Below are positions 27,372 through 37,103 of a DNA stretch of 64,000 bases, piece after piece. The notes beneath the pieces were generated by a model. The model saw only the letters and a list, made by a program, of their open reading frames with translations, did not search any database and was not told where the DNA came from. Position 1 is the stretch's first letter; every line of letters starts with the position of its first letter. Both the position numbers and the translations under genes were made by a program. The DNA lies in NCBI GenBank assembly GCA_963710675.1, contig CAVQBE010000017.1, positions 186,001 to 250,000 on the forward strand, given 5' to 3'. The stretch comes from JACCZX01 sp963710675. GTDB taxonomy: Bacteria > Pseudomonadota > Gammaproteobacteria > Burkholderiales > Burkholderiaceae_F.

Positions 27372-28184
27372 TTACAGTCGCGCGTGCGTACAACGGAACT
27401 TCGAGCTCCCGCACAAGCTGCGACGTTGACGTACGCATGCACCGCCAGCTTCTCGGTCTGGCTCAGCGCGACGAAACGAAACGCCCATTAGGCGCTCGCC
27501 CGTTTCGTCGGGCTTGCGCACCGGACGCGCGCGGGCTTCGATCATCATGTCCTGGTCTGCGACGGCCAGTTGAAATACGACCTTGACTTCGTCGTAGAAC
27601 ACGCTGAGATCATCATGCAGCGCAATCGCGGCGCCGCCGGTTGACAGATCGCTGATAGATCCTTTGACGAAGCGCCCAGACGCCTGCGCTACCCGGATAC
27701 ACCATGCACGGCAGCTCGGTCTTCACCCGCGGCGCTGCACGCAGTTCACGCTTTTCGACATGCTGTTGCTGCGGCCAGCCGATATGCAGGTATTCGAACG
27801 GTTCGCTGCAGGTCTTGCACCAGCGGCGCGATGAATTCATAGATCGTTTCGCCGGAGAAGCTGCGGAATCGATACATCGTGCCTTCTTTGACCGGCAAGG
27901 CGCCGGGTCTTCGGGCGCGGTGACGACGATCGAATGACCTTCGTGCACACCGATCAACTTCACTGTGACGGCGTCGGCCAGCGTGTCGCCGTTGGCCCAC
28001 ATCCTCAGCACGCGCCAGCTTGCGAGCTCGCGCGCAAGCGGCCGCCGCGCGGTATTCGCCGGTGCCGCAGCAGCCGGCGTTGCATGCGCTGGCGCCGAGG
28101 AAGGAACAGTCAGAGGTTCGACCAGCGTCGGCACCGTAATGGGCGAGGAGTCATCCAACCACCGTTGTCGCGGGTTCGTTCATG
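27372..28184 (-). CDS. Second YcgR-like PilZ protein (frame-disrupted)
   Basis: Probable c-di-GMP receptor acting on the motor or on flagellar gene output. N-terminal part: ARELASWRVLRMWANGDTLA and KLIGVHEGHSIVVTAPED. Then TMYRFRSFSGETIYEFIAPL of the YcgR-N domain, KRELRAAPRVKTELPCMVYP with the PilZ arginines, SISDLSTGGAA (DxSxxG) and a C-terminus FVALSQTEKLAVHAYVN. These blocks lie in different frames, with breaks near 28160, 27905, 27800, 27660 and 27455. The likely start is the ATG at 28184 (MNEPATTVVG) joined to the main frame by an indel. It converges on flhC. Confidence 0.78.
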
Positions 28185-28185
28185 T

Positions 28186-28536
28186 TCATGGCTCAAGCGC
28201 GGAGATCGCGAAATCGAATAATGACTCCCAAGTTTGCGGGAGATTTGGACGGCGGACCTGCCGAGAAAACATCCGCTCGCCCGTCAATTCATAGGCCTTA
28301 AAAGCGATCTGGCAGCGATCGGCGATAAAGGCTGGCCGGCTCAAGTTAGCGGCCGGCTCGGCCGAAAGTCTGAATCGTGGACCCAGGGAGGGAGCGTTGT
28401 CCTGATCCCCGCCGAGCGGCCTCCCGCCTTGGGCACCACACCACACATACCGATGCTTAGCTCATAAGCATTTGGTAAGAAGCAGACCGCACACCCGACT
28501 AAACTCGGCCGGTCACTGCCACCTGACAACTTAGAA
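28186..28536. other. Intergenic region, nothing recognised
   Basis: About 350 bp between the second PilZ gene and the small exported protein. Two copies of GGCCGGC occur near 28331-28355. I see no gene, RNA motif or clear promoter. Confidence 0.5.
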
Positions 28537-28752
28537 ATGAAAACACTTTTTGTAGCGCTGATAGTCGGCGTGCTCGCTTGCGCCGGCACCGGCGTTCGCT
28601 GAGGACAAGAAATCCGAACCAGCGAAGAGAAGCGAAAAAGGTCCGAGGTCAAGAAGGCTGAAAAGGCCAAGAAACAACCGGGCGAAAAAGCGGAGAAGGC
28701 CGAAGTGAATAAGGACGACGGCAAGAAAAAGGTCAAGAAGGGCGGTTGCTAA
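28537..28752 (+). CDS. Small lysine-rich exported protein (frame-disrupted)
   Basis: About 71 residues. A signal peptide (MKTLFVALIVGVLACAGT, then AFA or GFA) is followed by a mature part made almost only of Lys, Glu, Ala, Gly and Pro: EDKKSEPAK, EVKKAEKAKKQPGEKAEK, NKDDGKKKVKKGGC. One indel near 28598 and another near 28640 join the frames. The Cys in the leader could be a lipobox (LACA), and the protein also ends in Cys. No family recognised. A terminator follows 25 bp after the stop, which supports a real monocistronic gene. Confidence 0.6.
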
Positions 28753-28776
28753 CTGCGCTGAAGTGTTCGCGTAAGA

Positions 28777-28800
28777 GCGGCCGCGTCGCGGCCGTTTTTT
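28777..28800 (+). terminator. Intrinsic terminator
   Basis: CGGCCG stem (28778-28783 with 28789-28794), loop CGTCG, followed by TTTTTT. It ends the lysine-rich protein transcript and faces the convergent coiled-coil gene. Confidence 0.75.
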
Positions 28801-28830
28801 ATTACAGCCACCTGTGCCACCGTTTCGTCG

Positions 28831-29132
28831 TCAACCCAGTCCGAGCAACCGACCGATGCGCGCCAGATAGTCCCGAGCCGGTAAGCGCACCGACTTTTCA
28901 AATCGTCTCCCAGTTCATCGAGCTTCGTGCCCACCCCGTGCAGACCGACTTTGACTTCATCATGCGACGGCTCGGCCGCGCTAAGTGCCACGCGCAGTTG
29001 TTCAACCTCGGCGCGCAAAGTGTCGACACTCGCCCCTCCGGCACGCGCCTTCGCGAGATCCCGCTCGAGCTGATCGACAAGGTCACCTACCTCATCCAGG
29101 TCAACCGTGCGCGTGACATTCGGTCCGCTCAT
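28831..29132 (-). CDS. Small coiled-coil protein of unknown function (frame-disrupted)
   Basis: About 100 residues, not recognised with certainty. Heptad-like Leu/Glu/Lys pattern (DEVGDLVDQLERDLAKARAG, then TLRAEVEQLRVALSAAEP). After DELGDDLKS a one-base shift near 28892 gives the natural-looking end DYLARIGRLLGLG with stop at 28831; without it the frame continues to 28749 through the terminator. Divergent from the thiamine-diphosphate enzyme gene 54 bp away. Confidence 0.6.
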
Positions 29133-29186
29133 AGTGCCTCCCGATCACGTTACCTTCAGCAAACCTAAACCTTACACTCCGGCCCC

Positions 29187-30937
29187 ATGCCATCCCGCAC
29201 CGGCGCCCGTTTACTCGTAGATCAACTGCTGATCCAGGGCGTCAATCACGCTTTCACCGTGCCCGGCGAAAGTTTCTTGCCGGTGCTCGACGCGCTGTAC
29301 GACTCGCGCGACATGATCAAGCTGATCGTCAATCGGCACGAGTCGGGCGCCACGTTCATGGCCGAGGCCTACGCGAAGTTGACGGGTCAGCCGGGCGTTG
29401 CGTTCGTCACGCGCGGCCCGGGTGCGACCAACGCCGCGATCGGCGTTCACGTCGCGCACCAGGACTCTTCACCGCTGATTCTGTTCATCGGCCAGGTCGG
29501 CAACGACTTCGTCGAACGAGAAGCATTTCAGGAAATCGACTACCGCCGCATGTTCGGGCAGATGACCAAATGGGTTGCGCAGATCGATCGCGCCGACCGC
29601 GTGCCCGAGTTTGTCGCGCGTGCGTTTCAGGTCGCCACCAGTGGGCGTGCGGGCCCGGTAGTGCTGGCACTGCCCGAAGACATGCTGTCGACCAAGGCCG
29701 ACGTTGGCGACGCGCTATGTCATCAGCCGGTACTGGGCGCGCCGAGCGACACGCAGATTGCGGCCTTGCGCCGCCTGCTGGGGCGTGCGCAGCGGCCGAT
29801 CGTGATTCTCGGCGGCTTTGGCTGGACACCGGCTGCGTGCGACAACTTCAAACGCTTCGCCGAGGCAAACTATCTTCCGGTTGCGTGCGCGTTTCGCTTT
29901 CAGGATTTGTTCGATAACCGGCACCCTAATTACATCGGCGATGTCGGCGTCGGCGTTAATCCGAAGCTTGCACAACGCATCAAGGATGCCGATCTGATTC
30001 TCGCGATCGGGCCACGGCTGGGCGAGATGACGACGTCGGGTTACACATTGCTAGACGCACCAGTTCCGGCGCAGACGCTGGTTCACGTGCACGCGGGCGC
30101 AGAAGAGCTTGGCCGCGTCTTTCAAGCGCAGTTGATGATCAACTCGGGCCTGCCGCAATTCGCATCGCGTTTGGCGATGATGGTCCCGATCGAAGAGCCG
30201 CCCTGGCGCGACACCGTTGCATCGGCGCGCGAAGAGCTTGAAGCGTGGCAACAGCGACCGGCGGTATACGCACACGGTGATCCGCCGCTCGACCTGTGGG
30301 AGGCAATGAAGATATTGTCGCGCGCCGTTCCTGAGGACGCGATCATCGCCAATGGCGCGGGCAACTTCGCCACATGGGCCCATCGGTTCTGGCGCTACAC
30401 AGGACTGCGCACTCAACTCGCGCCAACTGCCGGAGCGATGGGTTACGGCGTACCCGCTGCGATTGCCGCCAAAATTGCAGCGCCCGAGCGCACGGTGATC
30501 GCATTGACGGGTGACGGCGATTTTTTGATGACTGGGCAGGAAGCTCGCAACCGCCGTGCAATATGGCACGGGCATTTTGGTGATCGTGTTCAACAATCAG
30601 ATGTACGGCACGATCCGCATGCACCAGGAGCGAGAGTATCCGGGCCGCGAGCACGGTACCTCACTCGTCAATCCCGACTTCGCGAAACTGGCGGAGGCCT
30701 ACGGCGCCTTCGGTGCAACCGCAACGACGACCGATCAGTTCGCAAATCGCACTGTCTCAAGCATTGGCGTTCATTCGTGAGCGCCGGCTGCCGGCACTGA
30801 TCGAGCTCAAGATGGATCCGGAAATCATCACGCCGAATGCAACGCTATCGGCGATCCGCGCGACCGCAAGATTGCAGACGTTGATCACACCGCCGGCTGT
30901 CACTTGGCGAGGCTTTGGTCAAAAGCTCAGCGGTTAG
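29187..30937 (+). CDS. Thiamine-diphosphate enzyme, acetolactate-synthase-like (frame-disrupted)
   Basis: About 580 residues in three domains: the Pyr domain with catalytic Glu28 (HAFTVPGESFLPVLDAL), the central domain (RPIVILGGFGWTPAACDN) and the PP domain with the metal/TPP motif GDGDFLMTGQE ... VIVFNNQMYGTIR. Resembles the acetolactate synthase/oxalyl-CoA decarboxylase group, but no regulatory subunit gene (ilvH) is nearby and the substrate cannot be told, so it may be a catabolic ThDP enzyme. Breaks near 30545 and 30735. The end is uncertain: the reading to 30937 overlaps a convergent small gene. Confidence 0.8.
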
Positions 30938-31162
30938 CTCGTTCAGGCCGACGTTTTTCTTCGCTGCTTGCTCCTGCAGCGCCTTGACTAGTTCCTGCGG
31001 CAACTTGACCGCAAACGGAACGAGCCCGAGTGCGCGGTCACGGTCTCGCTGCGCGCGCCGATCGGGCTCAGGCGCAATGGCACGGCCGTAGGCATTGCCC
31101 GCAGCCCGCATCTGATTGGTGAGCTTGCTTCCCTGGCGCTTTTCAAGTTCGCCACGTTTCAT
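30900..31162 (-). CDS. Small protein with ribbon-helix-helix-like segment
   Basis: About 85 residues. A basic N-terminus (KRGELEKRQGSKLTNQMRAA) is followed by VPFAVKLPQELVKALQEQAA and VGLNELTAELLTKA, a pattern like the strand plus two helices of CopG/Arc-type DNA-binding proteins. The ATG overlaps the DUF3025 stop (ATGA). The open frame runs to 30845, but a one-base shift gives ...LTKxLAK and a stop at 30900, which avoids most of the overlap with the convergent enzyme gene. No toxin gene is adjacent, so a toxin-antitoxin role is not supported. Confidence 0.5.
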
Positions 31163-31963
31163 GAATCCATCTCCGCTTTACGATCGCGGCGCATCTTAGC
31201 CGGACGGAACACCACGCGGTCTGAGTAGAAGTCCGGGTTCTCGTTTTGCCGTCCACCAGCCCGGAATGCCAAGCACGGGCAATGGCATCAGGTCCGCGGA
31301 TGGACAGCTGCTCATCGCAGCGTCGCCGCCATGCAGCGATCGACCTCGTGCATCGGCGAACTTCGGCGGAAGCGCAACATGCAGCGCATGAGCGGTGATC
31401 GCCTTGTACGGATTGCACCAATTTCTGCAGTAGCGCATGACCGAAGACAATGACATGGACTTCCGTCGGCCATGCGGCGCGCCCGTCTTTGAACAGCCGC
31501 ACCCAATCGTGTGCGCGCAAAGACTTCACGACGTCCGCGCGCTCGGTTACCACCAGCAACCCATTTTCATCAATCAATGTGGCGGCATCTCGCACGGAGC
31601 CCTCGCACCGCCCGAACACCTTCGCGCATGATCGCTGCTGACTGCAGGTCGATTCAGCTGCGCCTTCGCCTTTGGGAAGTGCAGAAACACCAGCGCGTTG
31701 AAGAAATCATGCAGATTCGCGCGCGTCGGTACACGGTCCGGTGCGGGCGATGCCCGCCTCGTACGGCTCACCGTCGCACGACGTCGGGTTCACAAAACAC
31801 AACCGGGTGGCCGCTTGAAATTGCGACGTCCGGCTGCGGCGGCCTTTTCATTCAACGATCGCTGCGCCAATCGCGATCTCGCCGACACGGTTCGGCCCAC
31901 ACCCGCGTAGGGTTCGAGCCACGGCGCCGACCAGTCAACGCTCGCTAGGACTGCAACTTCCAC
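31159..31963 (-). CDS. DUF3025 family protein (frame-disrupted)
   Basis: Function unknown; the family is widespread in betaproteobacteria. Recognised from VDWSAPWLEPYAG at the start, HDFFNALVFLHFPKAKAQLN, LLVVTERADVVKSLRAHDWV, EVHVIVFGHALLQKLVQ, LPVLGIPGWW and DFYSDRVVFRPAKM at the end. The GTG at 31963 (reading VEVAVLASVDWSAPW) overlaps the last codons of pyrC, and the stop overlaps the next small gene, so pyrC, DUF3025 and the small gene form one coupled unit. At least four breaks (near 31800, 31690, 31400 and 31240). Confidence 0.8.
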
Positions 31964-33005
31964 TGCAGCAATTCACCGGCTCGCAACGGAACGATCTCTC
32001 GCTTCTGCAAACGGAAACTCGTCGGGCAGCCTCCATTCGGATCGCTTCAACGTAATCTTCTGCGTGTTGCGCGGCAGGCCGTAAAAATCAGGGCCATTGA
32101 ACGATGCAAATGCTTCAAACCGATCCAGCGCGCCAGCTTCATCGAAAGCTTCAACATACATCTCAAGCGCCGATGGCTGCGGTGTAACACCCTGCGCAAC
32201 CGCACATCGACTCCTTGTCGCCTTTGCATGCGGCGCTGAATCGGTACCGAGAAAAAATCGCGTGTTGCCACCTGGCAGCGGCCGCCAACAACGCTTGCCG
32301 ATGCGTCTCGCGCTTCAGTACGGGCAGGCAGAAGTGATGCGGACTCAATGCCAGGCTGTCCATCGCGCCGGGAAAAGATCGAGTTGCGATTGAACAGCAG
32401 ATGGTGCGCAGTAATCGTCGCGCCAAGCGGCCCGCGTTGCTTCGAGAACATAACTCACCGCTTCCTTGCGTTGTGATGTGCTCGAACACGATTTTCAGCT
32501 CCGGGAAATCGCGCCGCAACGGAATCAGCACCTCGTCAATGAATATCCGTTCGCGATCGAACACATCGATCTGCGGTGCGCGTGACTTCGCCGTGGACCA
32601 GCAGCGGCATTCCGACGCGCTGCATCTCCTCCAGCGCAGCGGCGCAACTACGCAGATTCGTCACGCCGGATTCGGAATTCGTCGTCGCCCCCGCCGGGTA
32701 AAGCTTCACAGCGTGGACGAAGCCGCTGTCGCGCGCGCGACGGATTTCTTCCGGAGCCGTGGTGTCAGTCAGGTACAGCGTCATCAGTGGCTCGAACGCG
32801 GAGCCGCTGGGCAGCGCGGCCTTGATGCGACGCCGATAGGCGCAGCCTGTTCGGTCGTAGTAATCGGCGGCTTCAAATTCGGCATCACGATCGCGCGCGC
32901 GAACTGGCGTGCGGAGTGCGGCAGCACGGATGCCATCGCCGCGCCGTCACGCAGATGCAGATGCCAGTCGTCGGGTCGGGCGATGGTCAGCGAGTCAGTG
33001 GTCAT
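31945..33005 (-). CDS. pyrC: PyrC, class II dihydroorotase (frame-disrupted)
   Basis: Zinc enzyme of pyrimidine synthesis that cyclises carbamoyl-aspartate to dihydroorotate. It matches E. coli PyrC block by block: RPDDWHLHLRDG (metal-binding HxH), AIVMPNLKPPITTTE, LMTLYLTDTTAPEE, AVKLYPAGATTNSESGVTNL (the Lys that is carbamylated), GMPLLVHGEVT, KIVFEHITT, CGCAGCYTA and FNGPDFYGLPRNTQKITL. The C-terminus EIVPLRAGELLQWKLQS ends at 31945 after a break near 32003. Other breaks lie near 32820, 32585, 32440 and 32200. Divergent from aceE, with 51 bp between the starts. Confidence 0.92.
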
Positions 33006-33056
33006 GGCGCGATTATCTCAGTCCGAGCCAGTTCTGAGCTGGCGGATAATCTCCCG

Positions 33057-35671
33057 ATGAATTTCGACGACCTGGCAAAGCTGATTCCAAACGCTGCGTG
33101 GCGGTTGCGCGAAGACGACACCGACCCGCAGGAAACGCGTGAGTGGCTGGATGCGCTGGACGCAGTGATTGACACGGTCGGTCCCGAACGCGCCACGTTT
33201 GTGCTGAAACATCTGTTGCAGCACGCGCGCACCCGCCGGGTGCCTTTGCCGCAAGTATTGAACACGCCGTACCTGAACACGATCTCGCTCGCGGATCAGC
33301 CGCCGTTTCCGGGCAACCTCGAGATCGAGTCGCGACTGAGCGCGCTGGTGCGATGGAACGCGCTGGCGATGGTTGTGCGGGCCAACGCGGTCAGCGCCGA
33401 GCTCGGCGGACATATCGCGAGCTATTCATCGGCTGCCGATCTGTTCGAAGTCGGCTTCAATCATTTCTTTCGGGCAAGCTCGGCAAGAATCACGCGGCGA
33501 CCTGGTTTATTTTCAACCTCACTCGTCGCCCGGTGTTTACGCGCGCGCATTTCTCGAGGGGCGGTTGAGCGCAGACCAACTCGACCACTATCGCCGAGAG
33601 ACGCAAGGCAAGGGGTTGAGCTCGTATCCGCACCCGTGGCTGATGCCGAGTTTCTGGCAGTTTCCGACCGGCTCGATGGGGATCGGCCCGCTGTTCGCGA
33701 TCTACAACGCGCGCTTCCTGCGCTACCTGCAAAACCGCGCGCTGCTCGATACACAAGGGCGCAAGGTGTGGGCGTTCGTCGGCGACGGCGAGATGGACGA
33801 GCCTGAATCGCTCGCGGGACTATCGATCGCCGCGCGCGAAGGGCTCGACAACCTGATCTTCGTCGTCAACTGCAACCTGCAGCGACTCGACGGCCCGGTA
33901 CGCGGCAACGGTTCGATCATCCAGGAGCTCGAGGGGCTGTTCGCCGGCGCAGGCTGGAACGTCATCAAGCTGCTGTGGGGCTCCGACTGGGATCCGTTGC
34001 TCGCGCGCGACACGCAGATGCTGCTGCTGCGCGCGTTCCACGAAACCGTCGACGGCGAGTTCCAGACCTTGTCGGCTACCGACGGCCGATTCAATCGCGA
34101 GCATTTTTTCAACAAGTATCCCGAGCTCGCACAGCTGACGTCGCATCTGTCGGACGAGGATATCGACCGTCTGCGGCGCGGCGGTCACGACCCGATCAAG
34201 ATCCACGCGGCGTATCACGCAGCAGCGAATCATCGCGGGCCAGCCGACCGTGATCTTGGCGAAGACCAAGAAAGGCTACGGCATGGGAACCGCCGGTCAA
34301 GGTCGCATGACCGGTCATCAGCAGAAAAAGCTCGACACGCATGCGCTGCTGGAGTTTCGTGATCGCTTTGCACTGCCACTGAGCGACGCCCAGGCCGAGC
34401 AAGTCGAATTCATGCGCCCGGCAGCCGACACTCCCGAGATGAAGTACCTGCATGCGCGACGCGCAAAAGCTGGGCGGGTATTTGCCGGCGCGCGACGCCT
34501 CATGCCCGGCGCTTCCAACACCCGATGCCGCGGCTTTCGCGCGTTTTGCGCTCGAGGCAAACGGCAAGGAAATGTCGACGACGATGGCATTCGTGCGGAT
34601 GCTGTCGGCACTGCTGAAGGATCGCGAGATCGGCGCTCGCATCGTGCCGATCATTGCCGACGAAGCGCGCACGTTCGGCATGGCTGATCTGTTTCGCAAC
34701 CGTCGGCATCTACTCGCCGGTCGGACAACTGTACGAACCCGAAGACCAGGCGCAGATCAGCTACTACAAGGAAGCCAAGAGCGGGCAGATTCTCGAAGAA
34801 GGAATCAACGAGGCGGCGGCGATCGCGTCGTGGGTCGCGGCGGGGACCAGCTATTCGACCAATGGCTTCGCGATGCTGCCGTTCTATATTTTCTATTCGA
34901 TGTTCGGCTTTCAGCGCGTCGGCGATCTGCTGTGGGCCGCCGCTGATTCGCGCACGCGCGGCTTTCTGCTGGGCGCGACCGCGGGCCGCACGACGTTGTC
35001 GGGCGAAGGGCTGCAGCACCAGGACGGCACGAGCCACCTGATCGCGAGCACGATTCCCAACTGCCGCGCCTACGACCCCTGCTACGCATACGAGCTTGCG
35101 CTGATCATCGAAGATGGCATGCGGCGCATGCTGACCGACCAGCAGGATGTGTTCTATCTACGTCACCGTGATGAACGAGAACTACGCGCAGCCATCGGCA
35201 CCCGACGGACGTGCGTGAAGGCGTGTTGCGTGGCATGTATCGCGTCAAATCGGTAGCCGGACGCGAAGGTGCGGCTTGCTCGGCTCGGGAACGATTTTGC
35301 GCGAAGCGTTGGCAGCAGCAGAATCTGTTGCAACGAGGAGTTCGGTGTCGGCGGCCGATGTGTACTCGGTGACGAGCTTCACCGAACTGCGGCGCGAGGC
35401 GATGGCGATCCGAGCAGTGCCGACGCGCCGGGAGCGGAACGTGAAGCCGATCATGGATCGAACAGCAGTCTGCCGAGAACGGAACGCCGGTCATCGCGGC
35501 CAGCGACTATGTCGCGGCTGTTCCCGACTTGATCCGCCCTGGGTGCGAGATCGTTATGTCACGCTGGGCACCGACGGGTTCGGCCGCTCGGACACCCGTG
35601 CTGCCCTGCGTGAGTTCTTCGAAGTCGACCGGCGCTCGATCGCGTTGGCTGCACTGGATGCGCTTGAATGA
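33057..35671 (+). CDS. aceE: AceE, pyruvate dehydrogenase E1 component (heavily frame-disrupted)
   Basis: Homodimeric E1 that decarboxylates pyruvate with thiamine diphosphate. It follows E. coli AceE throughout: TREWLDALDAVID, PPFPGNLEIESRLSALVRWN, LVYFQPHSSPGVYARAFLEG, TPP motif VGDGEMDEPESLAG with NCNLQRLDGPV, VILAKTKKGYGMG, VPIIADEARTFGM, GINEAAAIASWVAAGTSYST, GEGLQHQDGTSH and VTLGTDGFGRSDTR. About 870 residues after joining. Breaks lie near 33470, 34235, 34460, 34700, 35155, 35205, 35270, 35340 and 35460-35520, the densest cluster in the window. No aceF or lpd follows; a convergent glycerate kinase does. Confidence 0.93.
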
Positions 35672-35736
35672 CGACGTTTACCGCGATCGAGCGCTGGCAG
35701 TCGCAGCAACAGCCGACTGCACCACCGGTCAGCGAA

Positions 35737-37015
35737 TCAAGGATGACGCGGTAGTCGTTGACGTTGGTCAGCGTTGGCCCGGTGACGATCAGGCTGTCCT
35801 GCGCCAGGAAAGAAACCGTACGAGTCGCGGCTCGATCCAGTGCATCCAGTGCCGAGACTCCGCAGGCGGCGCCGCTGCGATCGACTCCGGCGACAAGCCA
35901 TGCGCCCGCGTTGTCTCGCTGCCATCGATGCCATCCGTATCGCAAGCGAGCGCATGAACGCCGGGCATGCCCTCCAGCTCGACCGCCATCGACAGCAGAA
36001 ATTCCGCGCAGCGCCCGCCGCGCCGGCCAGCCCGGCGGCAATGTCACGGTGCATTCACCGCCTGAGATCAACGCGACCGGCGGCTTGAACGGTGGTTGCG
36101 CGCGCGGATTTCGCGCACCAGTGCCGCGTACACCTTTGCGACCTCGCGCGCTTCGCCGGTCACGGTATCCCCAAGCACGACAGCGTCAATGCCGGCGAAC
36201 GAAAGACTTCGGCCGCGGCCTCGAGCGATCGATGCGCGGTGGCAATCACGCGATTTTCGACCCGGCTCAAACAGCGGATCGCCCGGCTTTGGCGTCTCGT
36301 CCACGTCGCCATTGGCACCGCGCTGCAGCCAGCCGCCACATCGATCGGGCGCTTCGACATTCCAGCGCGACAGGACGGCAATCGCATCGGCGTAGGTCGA
36401 AGGATCGGCCGCACAAGGTCCGGATGCGATATCGGTTGGGGCGTCACCTGTCACGTCTGAAATCATCAGCGCCAACACGTGCGCGCCGCGCTGCGCCGCG
36501 GCCGCGGCCAGGCGACCGCCCGCGATTCTGCGACAGGTGCTTGCGCACAATGTTCATTTCGCCGATCGGCGCACCGCTGGCTAGCAACATGCTGCGTAAC
36601 CGACTTCAGGCTCGCCATCGATACTTCCGGGACCGGCAGGCTCAGCAGGCTCGATCCTCCACCGGAAATCAACGCCAGCAGCAGATCGCCGCGCTGCAGG
36701 CTTGAGACGAGCTGCATGATGTCGCGCGCCGCAGCTTCGCCCGCATCGTCGGGCACCGGATGCCCCGCTTCGACGACACGAATGCGCTGCGTCGGGGCGC
36801 CGTGTGCGTAGCGCGTGATGACCAATCCTTCGAGCGTGACGTCGGGCCAGGCTCGCTCGACCGCGAGCGCCATGCTTGCGGCGGCCTTACCCGCGCCCAC
36901 CACCAAAACCCGGCTGTCAGGGGGCTGTCGGCAAATGCGCCGCGACGATCCGCAGCGGATCGGCCGCAGCAACCGCAGCATCGAAGCTCGCTCGCATCAG
37001 GTCAACAGGCATCAT
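35737..37015 (-). CDS. Glycerate 2-kinase, MOFRL family (frame-disrupted)
   Basis: Phosphorylates glycerate to 2-phosphoglycerate, feeding tartronate/glyoxylate breakdown into glycolysis. N-terminal GckA blocks: SRVLVVGAGKAAASMALAVE, VVEAGHPVPDD and LLLALISGGGSSLLSLPVPE; MOFRL-domain blocks: LISGGECTVTLP, CDTDGIDGSE and GPTLTNVNDYRVI. The ATG at 37015 (MMPVDLMRASFDAAVAAADP) is the natural start and is separated by a break near 36918. Others lie near 36550, 36440, 36230 and 35980. The stop at 35737 assumes one more indel; the open frame otherwise runs into aceE. Known as ttuD or gckA in other bacteria. Confidence 0.82.
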
Positions 37016-37103
37016 CGTGAAGTGAACCGAGCGTTAAGCGGCGACGTTAGTCGTCCGCTTCGAACGCGAGAAGCGAAGCCTGCGCAACGGCGTCCGGCTT
37101 CGC

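Noticed and set aside
26564..27442. 292-codon minus-strand frame opposite flhC
   Set aside because: Antisense to clear FlhD and FlhC sequence; only its first part reflects the true C-terminus of the neighbouring PilZ protein.
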